Positions 36,341 through 45,787 of a stretch of DNA of 64,000 nt are shown in pieces. Position 1 is the stretch's first letter. Every line of letters begins with the position of its first letter. Source of the stretch: Flavobacterium sp. (GTDB lineage: Bacteria; Bacteroidota; Bacteroidia; Flavobacteriales; Flavobacteriaceae); assembly GCF_013822155.1 (NCBI RefSeq), contig NZ_PNJW01000001.1:95421-159420 (forward strand), read 5' to 3'. The translations under genes and the position numbers were made by a program. The notes beneath the pieces are model-generated. The model was not told the origin of the DNA. It saw nothing but the letters and a program-made list of their open reading frames with translations, and did not search any database.

Positions 36341-38083
36341 TTAGTTAATTAAAATATTTTCTTTCGGATATTCATAAAACTGATGATTTATTTGACGTAA
36401 TAAACCTATCATTAAATTGAGCATTCCGATTCTGCCAATAAACATCGTGGCTATAATAACATATTTACTTGGCTCAGTCATTGTTGGTGTAAAGTTCAAA
36501 CTTAGTCCAACCGTGCTGTAAGCCGAGAAACATTCAAAAACAACGGTAAGTAAATCCGTTCCTTTTGGTTCAAAAATCAACAAGGCTAAAATAGCAAATC
36601 CTATTATAATCAATGAGATACATAAAATAGCAAACGCTCGTGAAGTAGATTCGCTGGAAATTCTTCTTCCAAATAATTGAATCCTGGATTTCCCTCTGGC
36701 AATGGCAAAAATATTTAACGTTGCTAAGGCAAAAGTACTCGTTTTTATACCACCCCCAGTTGATGCCGGCGAAGCACCAATCCACATTAAAAATATAATA
36801 AATAATAACGAAGGAACCGTATATTGTGTAAAATCCATGGTGTTGAAACCTGCCGTTCTGGGCGTTACAGAATTAAATGCTGTTGCTGTAATTTTTCCGA
36901 AAAAAGTATCATGTAAATTAAGCATATTATTCATTTCAGATAACCAAAGGAATATGAAACCTCCAACTAATAAAGCTCCGGTAGTATAAAGTACAATTTT
37001 TGAATTGAGCGTCATAATACTGATTTGCTTATGAATTCTTTTTCGATCAAAAAACTCAACTACATGTATTTTTAAATATTGATAAAAATTAAAAATGATA
37101 TTGTACCCTAACCCTCCAAAAACTATTAAAAAAATAACTACCCATTGCATATAGTAATTAAAACGGATATAATTTTCACTTAAACCGTTTGTCAACGTTG
37201 AAAAACCAGCATTACAAAAGGCTGAAATAGAGTGAAAAACCGAAAAAAACAATTTATTTTCAATTTCCGGATTCTCAACAATAGATGAATATATAAATGC
37301 AGCTCCAATTAATTCGACACTTAAGGTAAAAATAACAACATTTAATGCTGCTTTTAAAACGTCTTTCAAGGTGTCTTGAGAAATAAAATCCCGAACGTTT
37401 AACCCTTCTTTAAAAGAAGAACTTCCGCGAAAAAAGAAAGCAAAAAAAGATGTAAAAGTTAAAATTCCTAATCCTCCTATTTGTATTAAACTAATAATTA
37501 TAGATTGTCCAACTATAGTAAAATCTGTGGATGTATCCACCACAATTAACCCTGTAACACAAACAGCACTAGTTGCGGTAAAAAGAGCATCTGTAAAAGT
37601 TATACCTTCTGTTGTTGCTCTTGGAAGCATTAATAAAAAAGAGCCAATCATGATTATGGCGAAAAAACTACCTACAAAAACTATGGCCGGATTATAATAT
37701 ACTTCATAAATATAACGAACCAAAATCATCAATCGAATAATAAAGTAAAAAAGAAGTCCAGTTTCCAGAATAGGTCTTATGAGTTGTAAAACATCTAAAT
37801 AATGTAAATTAATATTTGCAATCGAGACAATAATTGATACAAACATCAAAACACCAATAATAAGTGAATTTGCTAGAGCTACTTTTTTATGCCCTTTTTT
37901 CTTTAAATAATAAAATTTAAAAATATTGAATAGTAACAACGCTACCGTAATCAAAACTAATCCAATTAGTTTTGGCGTATTGTATACCTTGTTTACACTA
38001 TAGCCAAAATCAAAAATAATGTAAGTCAATACAATTAAATCAAAAAACCGGTAGATAATTTTAAGTATTGAATCTTTATGCAT
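36341..38083 (-). CDS. K+ uptake pore subunit (TrkH/KtrB family)
   Basis: A 580-residue inner-membrane protein. The core (about 145-580) has the repeated membrane-pore-membrane units of the Trk/Ktr/HKT superfamily, with pore loops ending in TSAVCVTGL, SAFCNAGFST, TPRTAGFNT and SAYSTVGLSL; each has the key glycine. About 130 extra N-terminal residues add three or four membrane segments, longer than typical KtrB. It lies 10 bp downstream of hemC and 11 bp upstream of the RCK subunit gene. Confidence 0.94.
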   Translation of the reverse strand: MHKDSILKIIYRFFDLIVLTYIIFDFGYSVNKVYNTPKLIGLVLITVALLLFNIFKFYYLKKKGHKKVALANSLIIGVLMFVSIIVSIANINLHYLDVLQLIRPILETGLLFYFIIRLMILVRYIYEVYYNPAIVFVGSFFAIIMIGSFLLMLPRATTEGITFTDALFTATSAVCVTGLIVVDTSTDFTIVGQSIIISLIQIGGLGILTFTSFFAFFFRGSSSFKEGLNVRDFISQDTLKDVLKAALNVVIFTLSVELIGAAFIYSSIVENPEIENKLFFSVFHSISAFCNAGFSTLTNGLSENYIRFNYYMQWVVIFLIVFGGLGYNIIFNFYQYLKIHVVEFFDRKRIHKQISIMTLNSKIVLYTTGALLVGGFIFLWLSEMNNMLNLHDTFFGKITATAFNSVTPRTAGFNTMDFTQYTVPSLLFIIFLMWIGASPASTGGGIKTSTFALATLNIFAIARGKSRIQLFGRRISSESTSRAFAILCISLIIIGFAILALLIFEPKGTDLLTVVFECFSAYSTVGLSLNFTPTMTEPSKYVIIATMFIGRIGMLNLMIGLLRQINHQFYEYPKENILIN

Positions 38084-38093
38084 AATACGTCGA

Positions 38094-39017
38094 TTAGTGT
38101 TTCTTATCTAATGCTTTTTTAATTGATTGCATGAGTTCTGAACCACCGTTTTTTAAAATTTCTGTAGCACAAAGTTCTCCAAAATTTTGATATAAATCGA
38201 TATTTATTTGTTTTTCTGTAGCTAGCTTCCTTGAACCGTCTAATGAAAATAAAATTCCTTTTAATAATAGGTTATCATTTTCGATAACCGCAAGAGCTCC
38301 AATTGGGGCGGTACAACCGCCTTCCAACGTTTTCAAAAACTGTCTTTCAACATGAGTACAAATCTCTGTTTCGCGATGATTTAATTGAGCTATAGCCTCT
38401 TTTGTATAATCATCCTGTTCCATGGCAACCACAACCATTGCTCCTTGAGCCGGTGCGGGAATCATCCAATCGAGATTTATAAATGAATCGGGTTTAAGGT
38501 TGATGCGTTCCAATCCTGCTGCTGCAAAAATGGCTCCGTTCCATGGATTCTCTTTTAATTTTTGCAATCGTGTATTTACGTTTCCTCGTAAATCTTCTAC
38601 TTGATGCAAGGGGAATTTATTCAACCATTGTGCTTTTCTTCGTAAACTACCTGTTGCAATGATTCCCATATTTTCCAAAAAAGACAAATCGCCTTTGTGT
38701 ACCAAAATATCCAATGTAGAAGCTCTTTCTAAAACTGCAGCCTGAACAATTCCTTTGGGCAAAGCCGTTGGCACGTCTTTCATAGAATGAACAGCAATAT
38801 CAACTTCACCTTTTAACATAGCAATATCTAATGTTTTGGTGAAAATTCCTGTAATTCCAAGTTCGTATAAAGGTTTGTCTAGAATTATATCTCCGGTTGA
38901 TTTTACAGCTACAATTTCGGTTTGGAAGCCTAAATCATGAAGTTGCTGTTGAACCGTATGAGCTTGCCAAAGTGCTAACTCACTGTCACGGGTTCCTATC
39001 TTAATAATTTTACTCAT
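38094..39017 (-). CDS. hemC: Hydroxymethylbilane synthase (porphobilinogen deaminase)
   Basis: A 307-residue HemC starting MSKIIKIGTRDSELALWQAH. Cys235 in LEGGCTAPIGALA attaches the dipyrromethane cofactor; GDIILDKPLYELG and VHSMKDVPT are also typical. The ATG at 39017 is chosen. A longer frame up to 39071 runs into hemA and does not match the family start. The start overlaps the hemA end by 8 bp. Confidence 0.97.
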   Translation of the reverse strand: MSKIIKIGTRDSELALWQAHTVQQQLHDLGFQTEIVAVKSTGDIILDKPLYELGITGIFTKTLDIAMLKGEVDIAVHSMKDVPTALPKGIVQAAVLERASTLDILVHKGDLSFLENMGIIATGSLRRKAQWLNKFPLHQVEDLRGNVNTRLQKLKENPWNGAIFAAAGLERINLKPDSFINLDWMIPAPAQGAMVVVAMEQDDYTKEAIAQLNHRETEICTHVERQFLKTLEGGCTAPIGALAVIENDNLLLKGILFSLDGSRKLATEKQINIDLYQNFGELCATEILKNGGSELMQSIKKALDKKH

Positions 39018-40272
39018 TATATGGTGTGGTCTCAATTTGAAAAACACGCTCAATCCACTCGATGCTTTCATCCACTGTGGTGTTATCGTCTTTCAAATGA
39101 TTCGCAAATTGCGTGGTTATTTTTTGAATGATTCGATTACTGATTATTTCAGCTTGCTCTTCATCAAAATTAGTAATTTTTTTTCGTTGAAAACTCAATT
39201 CACCCTCTTTAATCATATTAAGTTTTTCCTTTAAGGCATGAATTGTCGGAGCAAATTTTCTTGATTTTATCCAAGAAGTAAATTCAGCTCTAATTTCAGC
39301 AATAATTGCTTCTGCAAAAGGTATTTGTTCTTTTCTTTTTTCAATAGTTTCATCAGTCAATTGCGACAAATGATCCATGTGAACCAGCGTAACACCTTCC
39401 AATTGTTTCACGTTTTCATCTACATTTTTGGGAATTGACAAATCTAAAATTAATAATGGCTTTTTCAGATTCAACAGGGATTTATCTATCGTAGGATTTT
39501 GGGCTCCTGTAGCCACCACTAAAACATCTGCTCGTTGAATTTCAACTTGTAAATCGACATAATCTTTTACAATTAAATTAAACTTACCTGCAATTTTTTC
39601 AGCTTTATTTTTAGTACGATTGATTAAAGTGATATTTTCGTTTTTGGTATGTTTTACCAAATTTTCACAAGTGTTCCGACCAATTTTTCCGGTTCCGAAA
39701 AGCAAAATATTTTTATTTTGAAGATCAGAAACGGTATTAAAAATATAATGAACTGAAGCAAAAGCAACCGAAGTGGCTCCACTACATAATTCCGTTTCGT
39801 TTTTTACACGTTTACTTGCCTGGATAACTGCATTCACTAATCTTTCTAGGAAGGAATTAACCAATCCGATTTTTTTACTTTCAACAAATCCATTTCTGAT
39901 TTGGCTGATGATTTCAAAATCGCCTAAAATTTGACTGTCTAAACCTGTTCCTACACGAAATAAAAAATTAATAGCTTCTTGGTTTTTGAATACATAGGCT
40001 ACTTTTTGAAATTCTTCAACAGTTCCTAAACTATTATCACAAAGTAATTTGATTAACTGAAAAGGGTGTTCTGCAAAACCATATATCTCTGTACGGTTAC
40101 AAGTTGAGATAATAAATAAACTGTCTATTCCTTCTTGTTTTGCTTGAAGTAAAACGTTTGCTTTTGCTTTATCGTCTAAACTGAATTTGCCTCTAACCTC
40201 AGCATCCGCCTTCTTGTAACTCAATCCAACCGCATAAAAAGTTTGGTGTTTCGACAATTTTAAGTGCTCCAT
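39010..40272 (-). CDS. hemA: Glutamyl-tRNA reductase
   Basis: A 420-residue enzyme that reduces glutamyl-tRNA to glutamate-1-semialdehyde, the committed step of heme synthesis by the C5 route. Catalytic Cys58 is in ISTCNRTEIYG; LDSQILGDFEI and the nucleotide fold LLFGTGKIGRNTCENL follow, and a C-terminal dimerisation domain completes the protein. It is the first gene of the leftward hem series. Its promoter and the shared operator lie at 40299-40443. The next enzyme, HemL, is not in this window. Confidence 0.97.
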   Translation of the reverse strand: MEHLKLSKHQTFYAVGLSYKKADAEVRGKFSLDDKAKANVLLQAKQEGIDSLFIISTCNRTEIYGFAEHPFQLIKLLCDNSLGTVEEFQKVAYVFKNQEAINFLFRVGTGLDSQILGDFEIISQIRNGFVESKKIGLVNSFLERLVNAVIQASKRVKNETELCSGATSVAFASVHYIFNTVSDLQNKNILLFGTGKIGRNTCENLVKHTKNENITLINRTKNKAEKIAGKFNLIVKDYVDLQVEIQRADVLVVATGAQNPTIDKSLLNLKKPLLILDLSIPKNVDENVKQLEGVTLVHMDHLSQLTDETIEKRKEQIPFAEAIIAEIRAEFTSWIKSRKFAPTIHALKEKLNMIKEGELSFQRKKITNFDEEQAEIISNRIIQKITTQFANHLKDDNTTVDESIEWIERVFQIETTPYNE

Positions 40273-40298
40273 AATTTACTCTTTCCTAAAAAGTTAAA

Positions 40299-40306
40299 CA
40301 AAATTA
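40299..40306 (-). promoter_or_regulatory. -7 element of the hemA operon
   Basis: On the minus strand TAATTTTG matches TAnnTTTG exactly, 26 bp before the hemA start codon. A CAAA at 40320-40323 could supply a -33 TTTG, but its 13-bp spacer is shorter than usual. Confidence 0.5.
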
Positions 40307-40383
40307 TAGTTATTCTTTTCAAAAAAATAACGCTCAAAGTTCTTTTTGTATCGTTTAAAGAATTATTTTTGTCATTGTTTATA

Positions 40384-40443
40384 ATGATTCTAAGATAGCA
40401 GCGTTTATTGGGCTTGAAATGACTTTTATATAGAATCATTCTA
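40384..40443. promoter_or_regulatory. Candidate operator between the divergent hem operons
   Basis: TAGAAT-C-ATTCTA (40431-40443) is a perfect palindrome with one central base, a 6-1-6 layout like Fur/PerR-family boxes. An inverted copy of nine bases of it, ATGATTCTA (40384-40392), pairs with TAGAATCAT (40431-40439) 38 bp away. Both sites lie between hemA and the AraC-type gene, where one regulator could control both directions. The palindrome is seen directly; the regulator is inferred. Confidence 0.5.
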
Positions 40444-40489
40444 AATAATAATAAGTCTATTTTATTTTTTTATAATAAAAAACATCGCT

Positions 40490-41356
40490 ATGGGTTCTCA
40501 AGAAGAAATAAAAATTGAAAATGATTTCTATTTAATTCGTTTTCAGAATGATACCAATGAAACTCAACTTTTTCAACGTCCGGTTCATACCGATTTGATT
40601 CAGTTCCATTATGGATTAAAAGGCAAAGCTAAATTTGTTTTTAATCAGGGTAATTATGCGTTGGATTTAGTAGAAGAAAAATCGCTTTTACTATATAATC
40701 CTCAAAAAGAACTTCCGGTGCATTTAGAAATAGGTCCGAACTCTTGGATGATTTCAGTATTAATTTCCATTAAAAAATTACACACGCTATTTTCGAACGA
40801 AGCCGAACATATTCCCTTTTTAAGTGCCGAAAACAAAGAGAAAAAATATTATACCGAGGATGATATTACACCATCAATGGCTATCGTATTAAATCAGTTG
40901 TTTCACTACAATCTCAATAGTTCTATCAAAAATCTTTATTATAAAGGTAAAGGTTATGAGTTGTTAAGTTTGTACTTTAACCGCAGTGAAGATCCAAACA
41001 CAGAACATTGTCCTTTTTTAATCGATGAGGAAAATATTGCCAAAATCAAAAAAGCGAAAGAGATTGTCATTAACAATATGGCTGAACCTCCCGGACTTCA
41101 GGAATTAGCTGACACCATTGGTTTGACTTTAAAAAAGTTAAAAACGGGTTTTAAACAAGTGTATGGCGACAGCGTGTATAGTTTTTTATTCGATTACAAA
41201 TTGGAATATGCTCGAAAATTGTTGGACAGTGGCACTTATAATGTGAACGAAGTAGGGGTTTTAATTGGTTACAGCACTTCGTCGCATTTTATTTCCGCAT
41301 TTAAAAAGAAATTTGGAACAACACCGAAGAAATATTTAATGTCATTATCAAATTAA
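40490..41356 (+). CDS. AraC-family transcriptional regulator
   Basis: A 288-residue regulator with an N-terminal cupin-like ligand domain (about 20-180) and two helix-turn-helix units at the C-terminus (about 195-285: LQELADTIGLTLKKLKTGFKQVYG; VNEVGVLIGYSTSSHFISAFKKKFGTTPKKY). The arrangement resembles PchR-type regulators that respond to iron-chelate ligands. It lies divergent to hemA and 18 bp before hemH, so regulation of heme genes by iron, heme or a porphyrin is a reasonable inference. The ligand is not known. Confidence 0.92.
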   Translation: MGSQEEIKIENDFYLIRFQNDTNETQLFQRPVHTDLIQFHYGLKGKAKFVFNQGNYALDLVEEKSLLLYNPQKELPVHLEIGPNSWMISVLISIKKLHTLFSNEAEHIPFLSAENKEKKYYTEDDITPSMAIVLNQLFHYNLNSSIKNLYYKGKGYELLSLYFNRSEDPNTEHCPFLIDEENIAKIKKAKEIVINNMAEPPGLQELADTIGLTLKKLKTGFKQVYGDSVYSFLFDYKLEYARKLLDSGTYNVNEVGVLIGYSTSSHFISAFKKKFGTTPKKYLMSLSN

Positions 41357-41374
41357 AATTGCTAGTTATTTAAA

Positions 41375-42412
41375 ATGAAAAAAGGAGTATTATTAGTCAA
41401 CTTAGGTTCACCTGAAAGTCCAACCCCAAAAGATGTCAAACCGTATTTAGACGAATTTTTAATGGATAAATACGTCATTGACGTGCCGTTTTTATTGCGT
41501 GCATTGCTAGTTCGCGGCATTATTTTGCAAACTCGACCAAAAAAATCGGCCGCCGCTTATGCTAAAATTTGGTGGGATGAAGGCTCGCCACTCATTGTTT
41601 TATCTAAACGAATGCATAAAAAAGTGCAAGCAAATACCAGTATTCCCGTGAGTTTAGCCATGCGTTACGGCAAACCAAGCATTGAATCGGGTTTGCAGGA
41701 ATTACATGATCAAGGCGTGACCGAAGTGATGCTTTTCCCTTTGTATCCGCAACATGCAATGGCTTCAACGGTAACTATTTTAGTTTTGGCTGAGGAAATT
41801 CGTAAAAAGAAATTTCCCAATATGAATTTTACCATTCTTCCGGCTTTTTACAATCAGAAAGATTACATCAGAGACTTATCGAATTCTATTAAAAAACATT
41901 TGGAAGGATTTGAGTACGATCATTTGTTGTTTTCTTATCACGGCATTCCGGAGCGACACATTCGTAAAACAGACATAACCAAAAGTCACTGCAAAATTGA
42001 TGGTTCGTGTTGCAACACACCTTCGCCTGCTCATGAATTTTGCTACCGCCATCAATGTTATGAAACCACCAAACAAGTAGTGGAATTTTTAGGAATTCCG
42101 GAAGGCAAATACAGCCAGACTTTTCAATCGCGTTTAGCCGGTGACAAATGGCTAACCCCTTATACCGATGTTGAGATCAATAAAATGCCCGAAAAAGGCA
42201 TAAAAAAATTGGCTGTTGTTACTCCGGCTTTTGTCTCCGATTGTTTAGAAACCTTGGAAGAAATTGCCATGGAAGCCAATCATGAATTTAAAGAACACGG
42301 CGGTGAAGAATTCAAAGCCATACCATGTTTAAATGACGACGACGATTGGTGCAAAACACTAAGCAGATGGATTGACCAATGGGCTTTTGCAGAAACTCAA
42401 ACCAACGCATAA
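41375..42412 (+). CDS. hemH: Ferrochelatase
   Basis: A 345-residue HemH that inserts Fe2+ into protoporphyrin IX (or coproporphyrin). The start MKKGVLLVNLGSPESP and the metal-site SYHGIPERH are clear. A Cys cluster follows (C..C.C at SHCKIDGSCCNTP and EFCYRHQC), which may bind an iron-sulfur cluster as in several bacterial ferrochelatases. The MATE gene ATG follows the stop codon with no gap. Confidence 0.97.
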   Translation: MKKGVLLVNLGSPESPTPKDVKPYLDEFLMDKYVIDVPFLLRALLVRGIILQTRPKKSAAAYAKIWWDEGSPLIVLSKRMHKKVQANTSIPVSLAMRYGKPSIESGLQELHDQGVTEVMLFPLYPQHAMASTVTILVLAEEIRKKKFPNMNFTILPAFYNQKDYIRDLSNSIKKHLEGFEYDHLLFSYHGIPERHIRKTDITKSHCKIDGSCCNTPSPAHEFCYRHQCYETTKQVVEFLGIPEGKYSQTFQSRLAGDKWLTPYTDVEINKMPEKGIKKLAVVTPAFVSDCLETLEEIAMEANHEFKEHGGEEFKAIPCLNDDDDWCKTLSRWIDQWAFAETQTNA

Positions 42413-43768
42413 ATGGCTCACTCTTCAGGTGCATTAGGCTCGGAAGACATCAAACAATTGTTGATTAAACAAGCTGTTCCGGCTTCTATTGGAATCCTCT
42501 TCATGTCTGTCAATATTTTGGTAGATACCATTTTTGTAGGACAATGGATTGGTTCCTTAGCCATTGCAGCAGTTACAGTTGTTTTACCCATTACTTTTTT
42601 AATTTCTTCACTTGGGATGGCCATTGGTATTGGTGGAAGTTCCATCATTTCAAGAGCCTTAGGAGCCCGAGATAAAGAAAAAGCAATGCAAACTTTTGGC
42701 AATCAAATCATGATGACCTTGAGTTTAGCTTTGCTGTTTGTCATTGTAGGATTTGTTTATTGCGATGAAATTCTATTGCTTTTTGGTGCCAATGGTGAAA
42801 TTATGAAACCGGCAAAAGAATTTTTTATTCCGGTTTTGGTTGGCGTGCCCTTTTTAGCACTTTGCATGATGGGAAACAACGTGATTCGGGCAGAAGGAAA
42901 AGCAAAATTTGCCATGATGGCCATGATTATTCCCGCTTTTGGAAATATATTTCTGGACATTATTTTTATCAAATTTTTAAACATGGGTATGTTTGGTGCG
43001 GCCTTGGCCACAACCATCTCGTACTTCATGTGTTTTGTTTTTATTCTATGGTTTTTTATTAAAAAAAGTGAATTGAAACCCGGATTACATCACTTTAAAT
43101 TTGTTTCATCCATTGTTAGAGAAATTTCGTCTCTTGGTTTGGTTACCTTTTCCAGACAAGGAGTGGTAAGTGTTTTGGCAATTATAATCAATCATACATT
43201 GTTTACCTATGGTGGGGAACATTCAGTAGTGATTTATGGAATTATTAGTAGAATGTTGATGTTTGCCCTTTTCCCAATTTTGGGAATTACCCACGGATTT
43301 CTCCCAATTGCCGGCTATAATTATGGTGCCGAAAAGTATAATCGGGTAAAAGAAACGATAGCCATTTCGATTAAATATTCGGCATTACTGGCTACTTTCA
43401 TTTTTCTATTAATTTTAATTTTTGCCAAACCTATCGTTTCTGTTTTTACAACAGATGTGGCAGTGATTGAAGCAACCCCCAATGCTTTGCGATGGGTATT
43501 TGCCGCTACACCCATAATTGCTTTACAATTAATTGGAGCCGCGTATTTTCAAGCTGCCGGCAAAGCGATTCCGGCATTATTACTCACATTGAGCAAACAA
43601 GGTTTTTTTCTGATTCCACTCGTGCTAATTTTGCCAAATTATTTTGGTATTTTTGGAGTATGGGTTGCCTTTCCAATTGCCGATGTATTATCAACAATAG
43701 TAACGGCCTACTTTTTGAGAAGAGAAATGACTACTAAACTGATAGAAAAAACAGATGGAATATTATAA
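42413..43768 (+). CDS. MATE-family efflux transporter
   Basis: A 451-residue, 12-helix inner-membrane protein of the MATE family (KQLLIKQAVPASIGILFMSV at the start; GIGGSSIISRALGA; GHGFLPIAGYNYGAEKYNRV-type segment near 300). MATE proteins export organic cations, drugs or metabolites using H+ or Na+. Its ATG directly follows the hemH stop and its 3' end overlaps hemJ by 14 bp, so it is translationally locked between two heme enzymes. A porphyrin, heme or flavin-like substrate is an inference from this context. Confidence 0.93.
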   Translation: MAHSSGALGSEDIKQLLIKQAVPASIGILFMSVNILVDTIFVGQWIGSLAIAAVTVVLPITFLISSLGMAIGIGGSSIISRALGARDKEKAMQTFGNQIMMTLSLALLFVIVGFVYCDEILLLFGANGEIMKPAKEFFIPVLVGVPFLALCMMGNNVIRAEGKAKFAMMAMIIPAFGNIFLDIIFIKFLNMGMFGAALATTISYFMCFVFILWFFIKKSELKPGLHHFKFVSSIVREISSLGLVTFSRQGVVSVLAIIINHTLFTYGGEHSVVIYGIISRMLMFALFPILGITHGFLPIAGYNYGAEKYNRVKETIAISIKYSALLATFIFLLILIFAKPIVSVFTTDVAVIEATPNALRWVFAATPIIALQLIGAAYFQAAGKAIPALLLTLSKQGFFLIPLVLILPNYFGIFGVWVAFPIADVLSTIVTAYFLRREMTTKLIEKTDGIL

Positions 43769-44297
43769 CTACATCAAATCATTGCACCTCATTTTTGTCA
43801 TCACTTGGTTTGCGGGATTGTTTTACATTGTTCGTTTATTCGTTTATCATGCGGAAGCAAAAGACAAATCGGAACCAGAACAAAGTATTTTAATCAAACA
43901 ATACCAACTCATGCAATATCGATTGTGGTACATTATCACTTGGCCCAGTGCAATTTTAGCAAGTATTTTTGCCTTTTGGTTGTTGTTGATTATGCCGCAA
44001 TGGTTACAACAAGATTGGATGATTGTCAAATTAGGATTTGTAGTTTTACTGTATTTGTACCATTGGAAATGTCATCAAATTTTTAATCAACTTCAAAATA
44101 ACAAAGTGAATAACAGCTCGAATTTTTTCAGATTGTGGAATGAAGGGGCTACATTGATTTTATTTGCCGTAGTTTTTTTGGTGATTCTTAAAAGTGCCAT
44201 TAATTGGATCTACGGAGTAATAGGAATCTTTGTTTTTTCAGTTGTTATTATGCTTGGGTTTAAATTTTATAAAAAAATTCGGGAACGAAACACGTGA
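43755..44297 (+). CDS. hemJ: Protoporphyrinogen IX oxidase HemJ
   Basis: A 180-residue membrane protein with about four or five helices. His11 (SLHLIFVITWFAGLFYIVRLF) and Lys92 (VKLGFVVLLYLYH) match the conserved His and Lys needed in HemJ, the heme-b-containing protoporphyrinogen oxidase of many bacteria lacking HemG and HemY. It sits two genes after hemH and closes the pathway. A more general CopD-like annotation is sometimes given, but the motifs and locus support HemJ. It overlaps the MATE gene (14 bp) and the next kinase (4 bp). Confidence 0.93.
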   Translation: MEYYNYIKSLHLIFVITWFAGLFYIVRLFVYHAEAKDKSEPEQSILIKQYQLMQYRLWYIITWPSAILASIFAFWLLLIMPQWLQQDWMIVKLGFVVLLYLYHWKCHQIFNQLQNNKVNNSSNFFRLWNEGATLILFAVVFLVILKSAINWIYGVIGIFVFSVVIMLGFKFYKKIRERNT

Positions 44298-45784
44298 TAC
44301 TGTCAAAAAAAATAAGCAAACTCTCATTTCGGGTTAGGATTTTCTTTTCGATGATTCTATTAACCGTTATTTCTTCTATTTTGATAGCTTCTGTTTCCAT
44401 ATATCAATTTCGAAATGAAGCAAAAGATTATCATCGGGAACGACTAGAAAGAAAAGAAAATGCTATTAAAGAACACATTAATTACATCTTAAATACCACA
44501 ACTTATCCATTAACTACCGAAAATATTCCTTTAATTTTTTCTGAAAGAGATAAAATTCATGAACTTTCTGATATCCACGGGATGGAAATAAATTTCTTTG
44601 ATTTAGAAGGAAAGTTATTAAAATCTTCTAAATCTTCCTTTGCTGTAGATGAAGAACCAAAGTCTATCGATATTTATATTGTAAGACTTGTACAATCGAG
44701 TATGGACAAACGATATGTAGAAGTTAAAGAAATTGATGGTGTAAAAAACCTTTCCTCCTTCAGTGAAATAAAAGACACACAATTTAAACCCTTAGCAATC
44801 TTAAACTTACCCTATATTGAGGATGATGGATATTATGAGCGGGAATTAAAAAAATTCATGTTACGCTTTGGACAAGTATATTCCTTCATGCTAATTCTTT
44901 CGGGATTATTAGCTTATTTTTTATCGAGTTATATTACCAAGTCACTAAAAACTATTTCTGACAAACTTATCAAAACACAACTTACAAAAAATAATGAAAA
45001 AATTGAACTTGAAGCCAGCAGCCAAGAAATTGAATTGTTGATTGAAGCCTACAATAGTATGGTAGATAAATTAGAAGAAAGTGCTGTAAAATTGGCACAA
45101 AGTGAACGCGAACAAGCTTGGCGAGAAATGGCAAAGCAAGTGGCTCATGAAATTAAAAACCCTTTGACCCCCATGCGATTAACTGTGCAAAGTTTTCAGC
45201 GAAAGTTTGATGTAAATGATTCAAATATTACTCAAAAGTTAGATGACTACACCAAAACATTATTGCAACAAATTGACACAATGAGCTCCGTAGCCAGTGC
45301 TTTTTCAAATTTTGCCTCTATGCCGGCACAGCAAAATGAACAGATTAATTTGATTAATGTTGTTCGATTGGCCCTTGAAATTTTTAATGAGAATTACATT
45401 CGCTTTGAAACTAATGAGAATGAAATTTTCACTAATATGGATAGAACTCAACTCGTTCGGGTTATTACCAATTTAGTTAAAAATGCCACCCAGTCCATTC
45501 AAGAAAACACCATAAATCCCAGCATTATTGTAACGGTTTACAAAGAAAATTCAAATGCTATAATCACTGTTAAAGACAACGGAATTGGAATTTCTGAAGA
45601 AAATAAACCTTATGTTTTTGAACCAAAATTTACCACTAAAACCAGTGGAATGGGTCTTGGTCTAGGAATTATCAAAAAAATTATAGAGAATTATAACGGA
45701 ACCATTACTTTTGAATCCCAACCAAATGTGGGAACAAAATTTATAGTTTCTTTTCCAATTATTACCAACGTAAAAACGATTTAA
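44294..45784 (+). CDS. NtrY-like sensor histidine kinase, no adjacent response regulator
   Basis: A 496-residue kinase. A first helix (about 16-36), an extracytoplasmic domain (about 40-190), a second helix (about 194-214), a HAMP linker (about 215-265), HisKA with His285 (KQVAHEIKNPLTPMRL) and a HATPase domain (NLVKNATQSIQ, DNGIGISE, GMGLGLGI). The VAHEIKNPLTP form is typical of NtrY-like kinases. Start is GTG in a GTGA overlap with hemJ. The enoyl-CoA hydratase gene is 3 bp downstream. No response regulator is next to it, so its partner is elsewhere; coupling to the heme operon is the only clue to its input. Confidence 0.93.
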   Translation: MILSKKISKLSFRVRIFFSMILLTVISSILIASVSIYQFRNEAKDYHRERLERKENAIKEHINYILNTTTYPLTTENIPLIFSERDKIHELSDIHGMEINFFDLEGKLLKSSKSSFAVDEEPKSIDIYIVRLVQSSMDKRYVEVKEIDGVKNLSSFSEIKDTQFKPLAILNLPYIEDDGYYERELKKFMLRFGQVYSFMLILSGLLAYFLSSYITKSLKTISDKLIKTQLTKNNEKIELEASSQEIELLIEAYNSMVDKLEESAVKLAQSEREQAWREMAKQVAHEIKNPLTPMRLTVQSFQRKFDVNDSNITQKLDDYTKTLLQQIDTMSSVASAFSNFASMPAQQNEQINLINVVRLALEIFNENYIRFETNENEIFTNMDRTQLVRVITNLVKNATQSIQENTINPSIIVTVYKENSNAIITVKDNGIGISEENKPYVFEPKFTTKTSGMGLGLGIIKKIIENYNGTITFESQPNVGTKFIVSFPIITNVKTI

Positions 45785-45787
45785 ATC

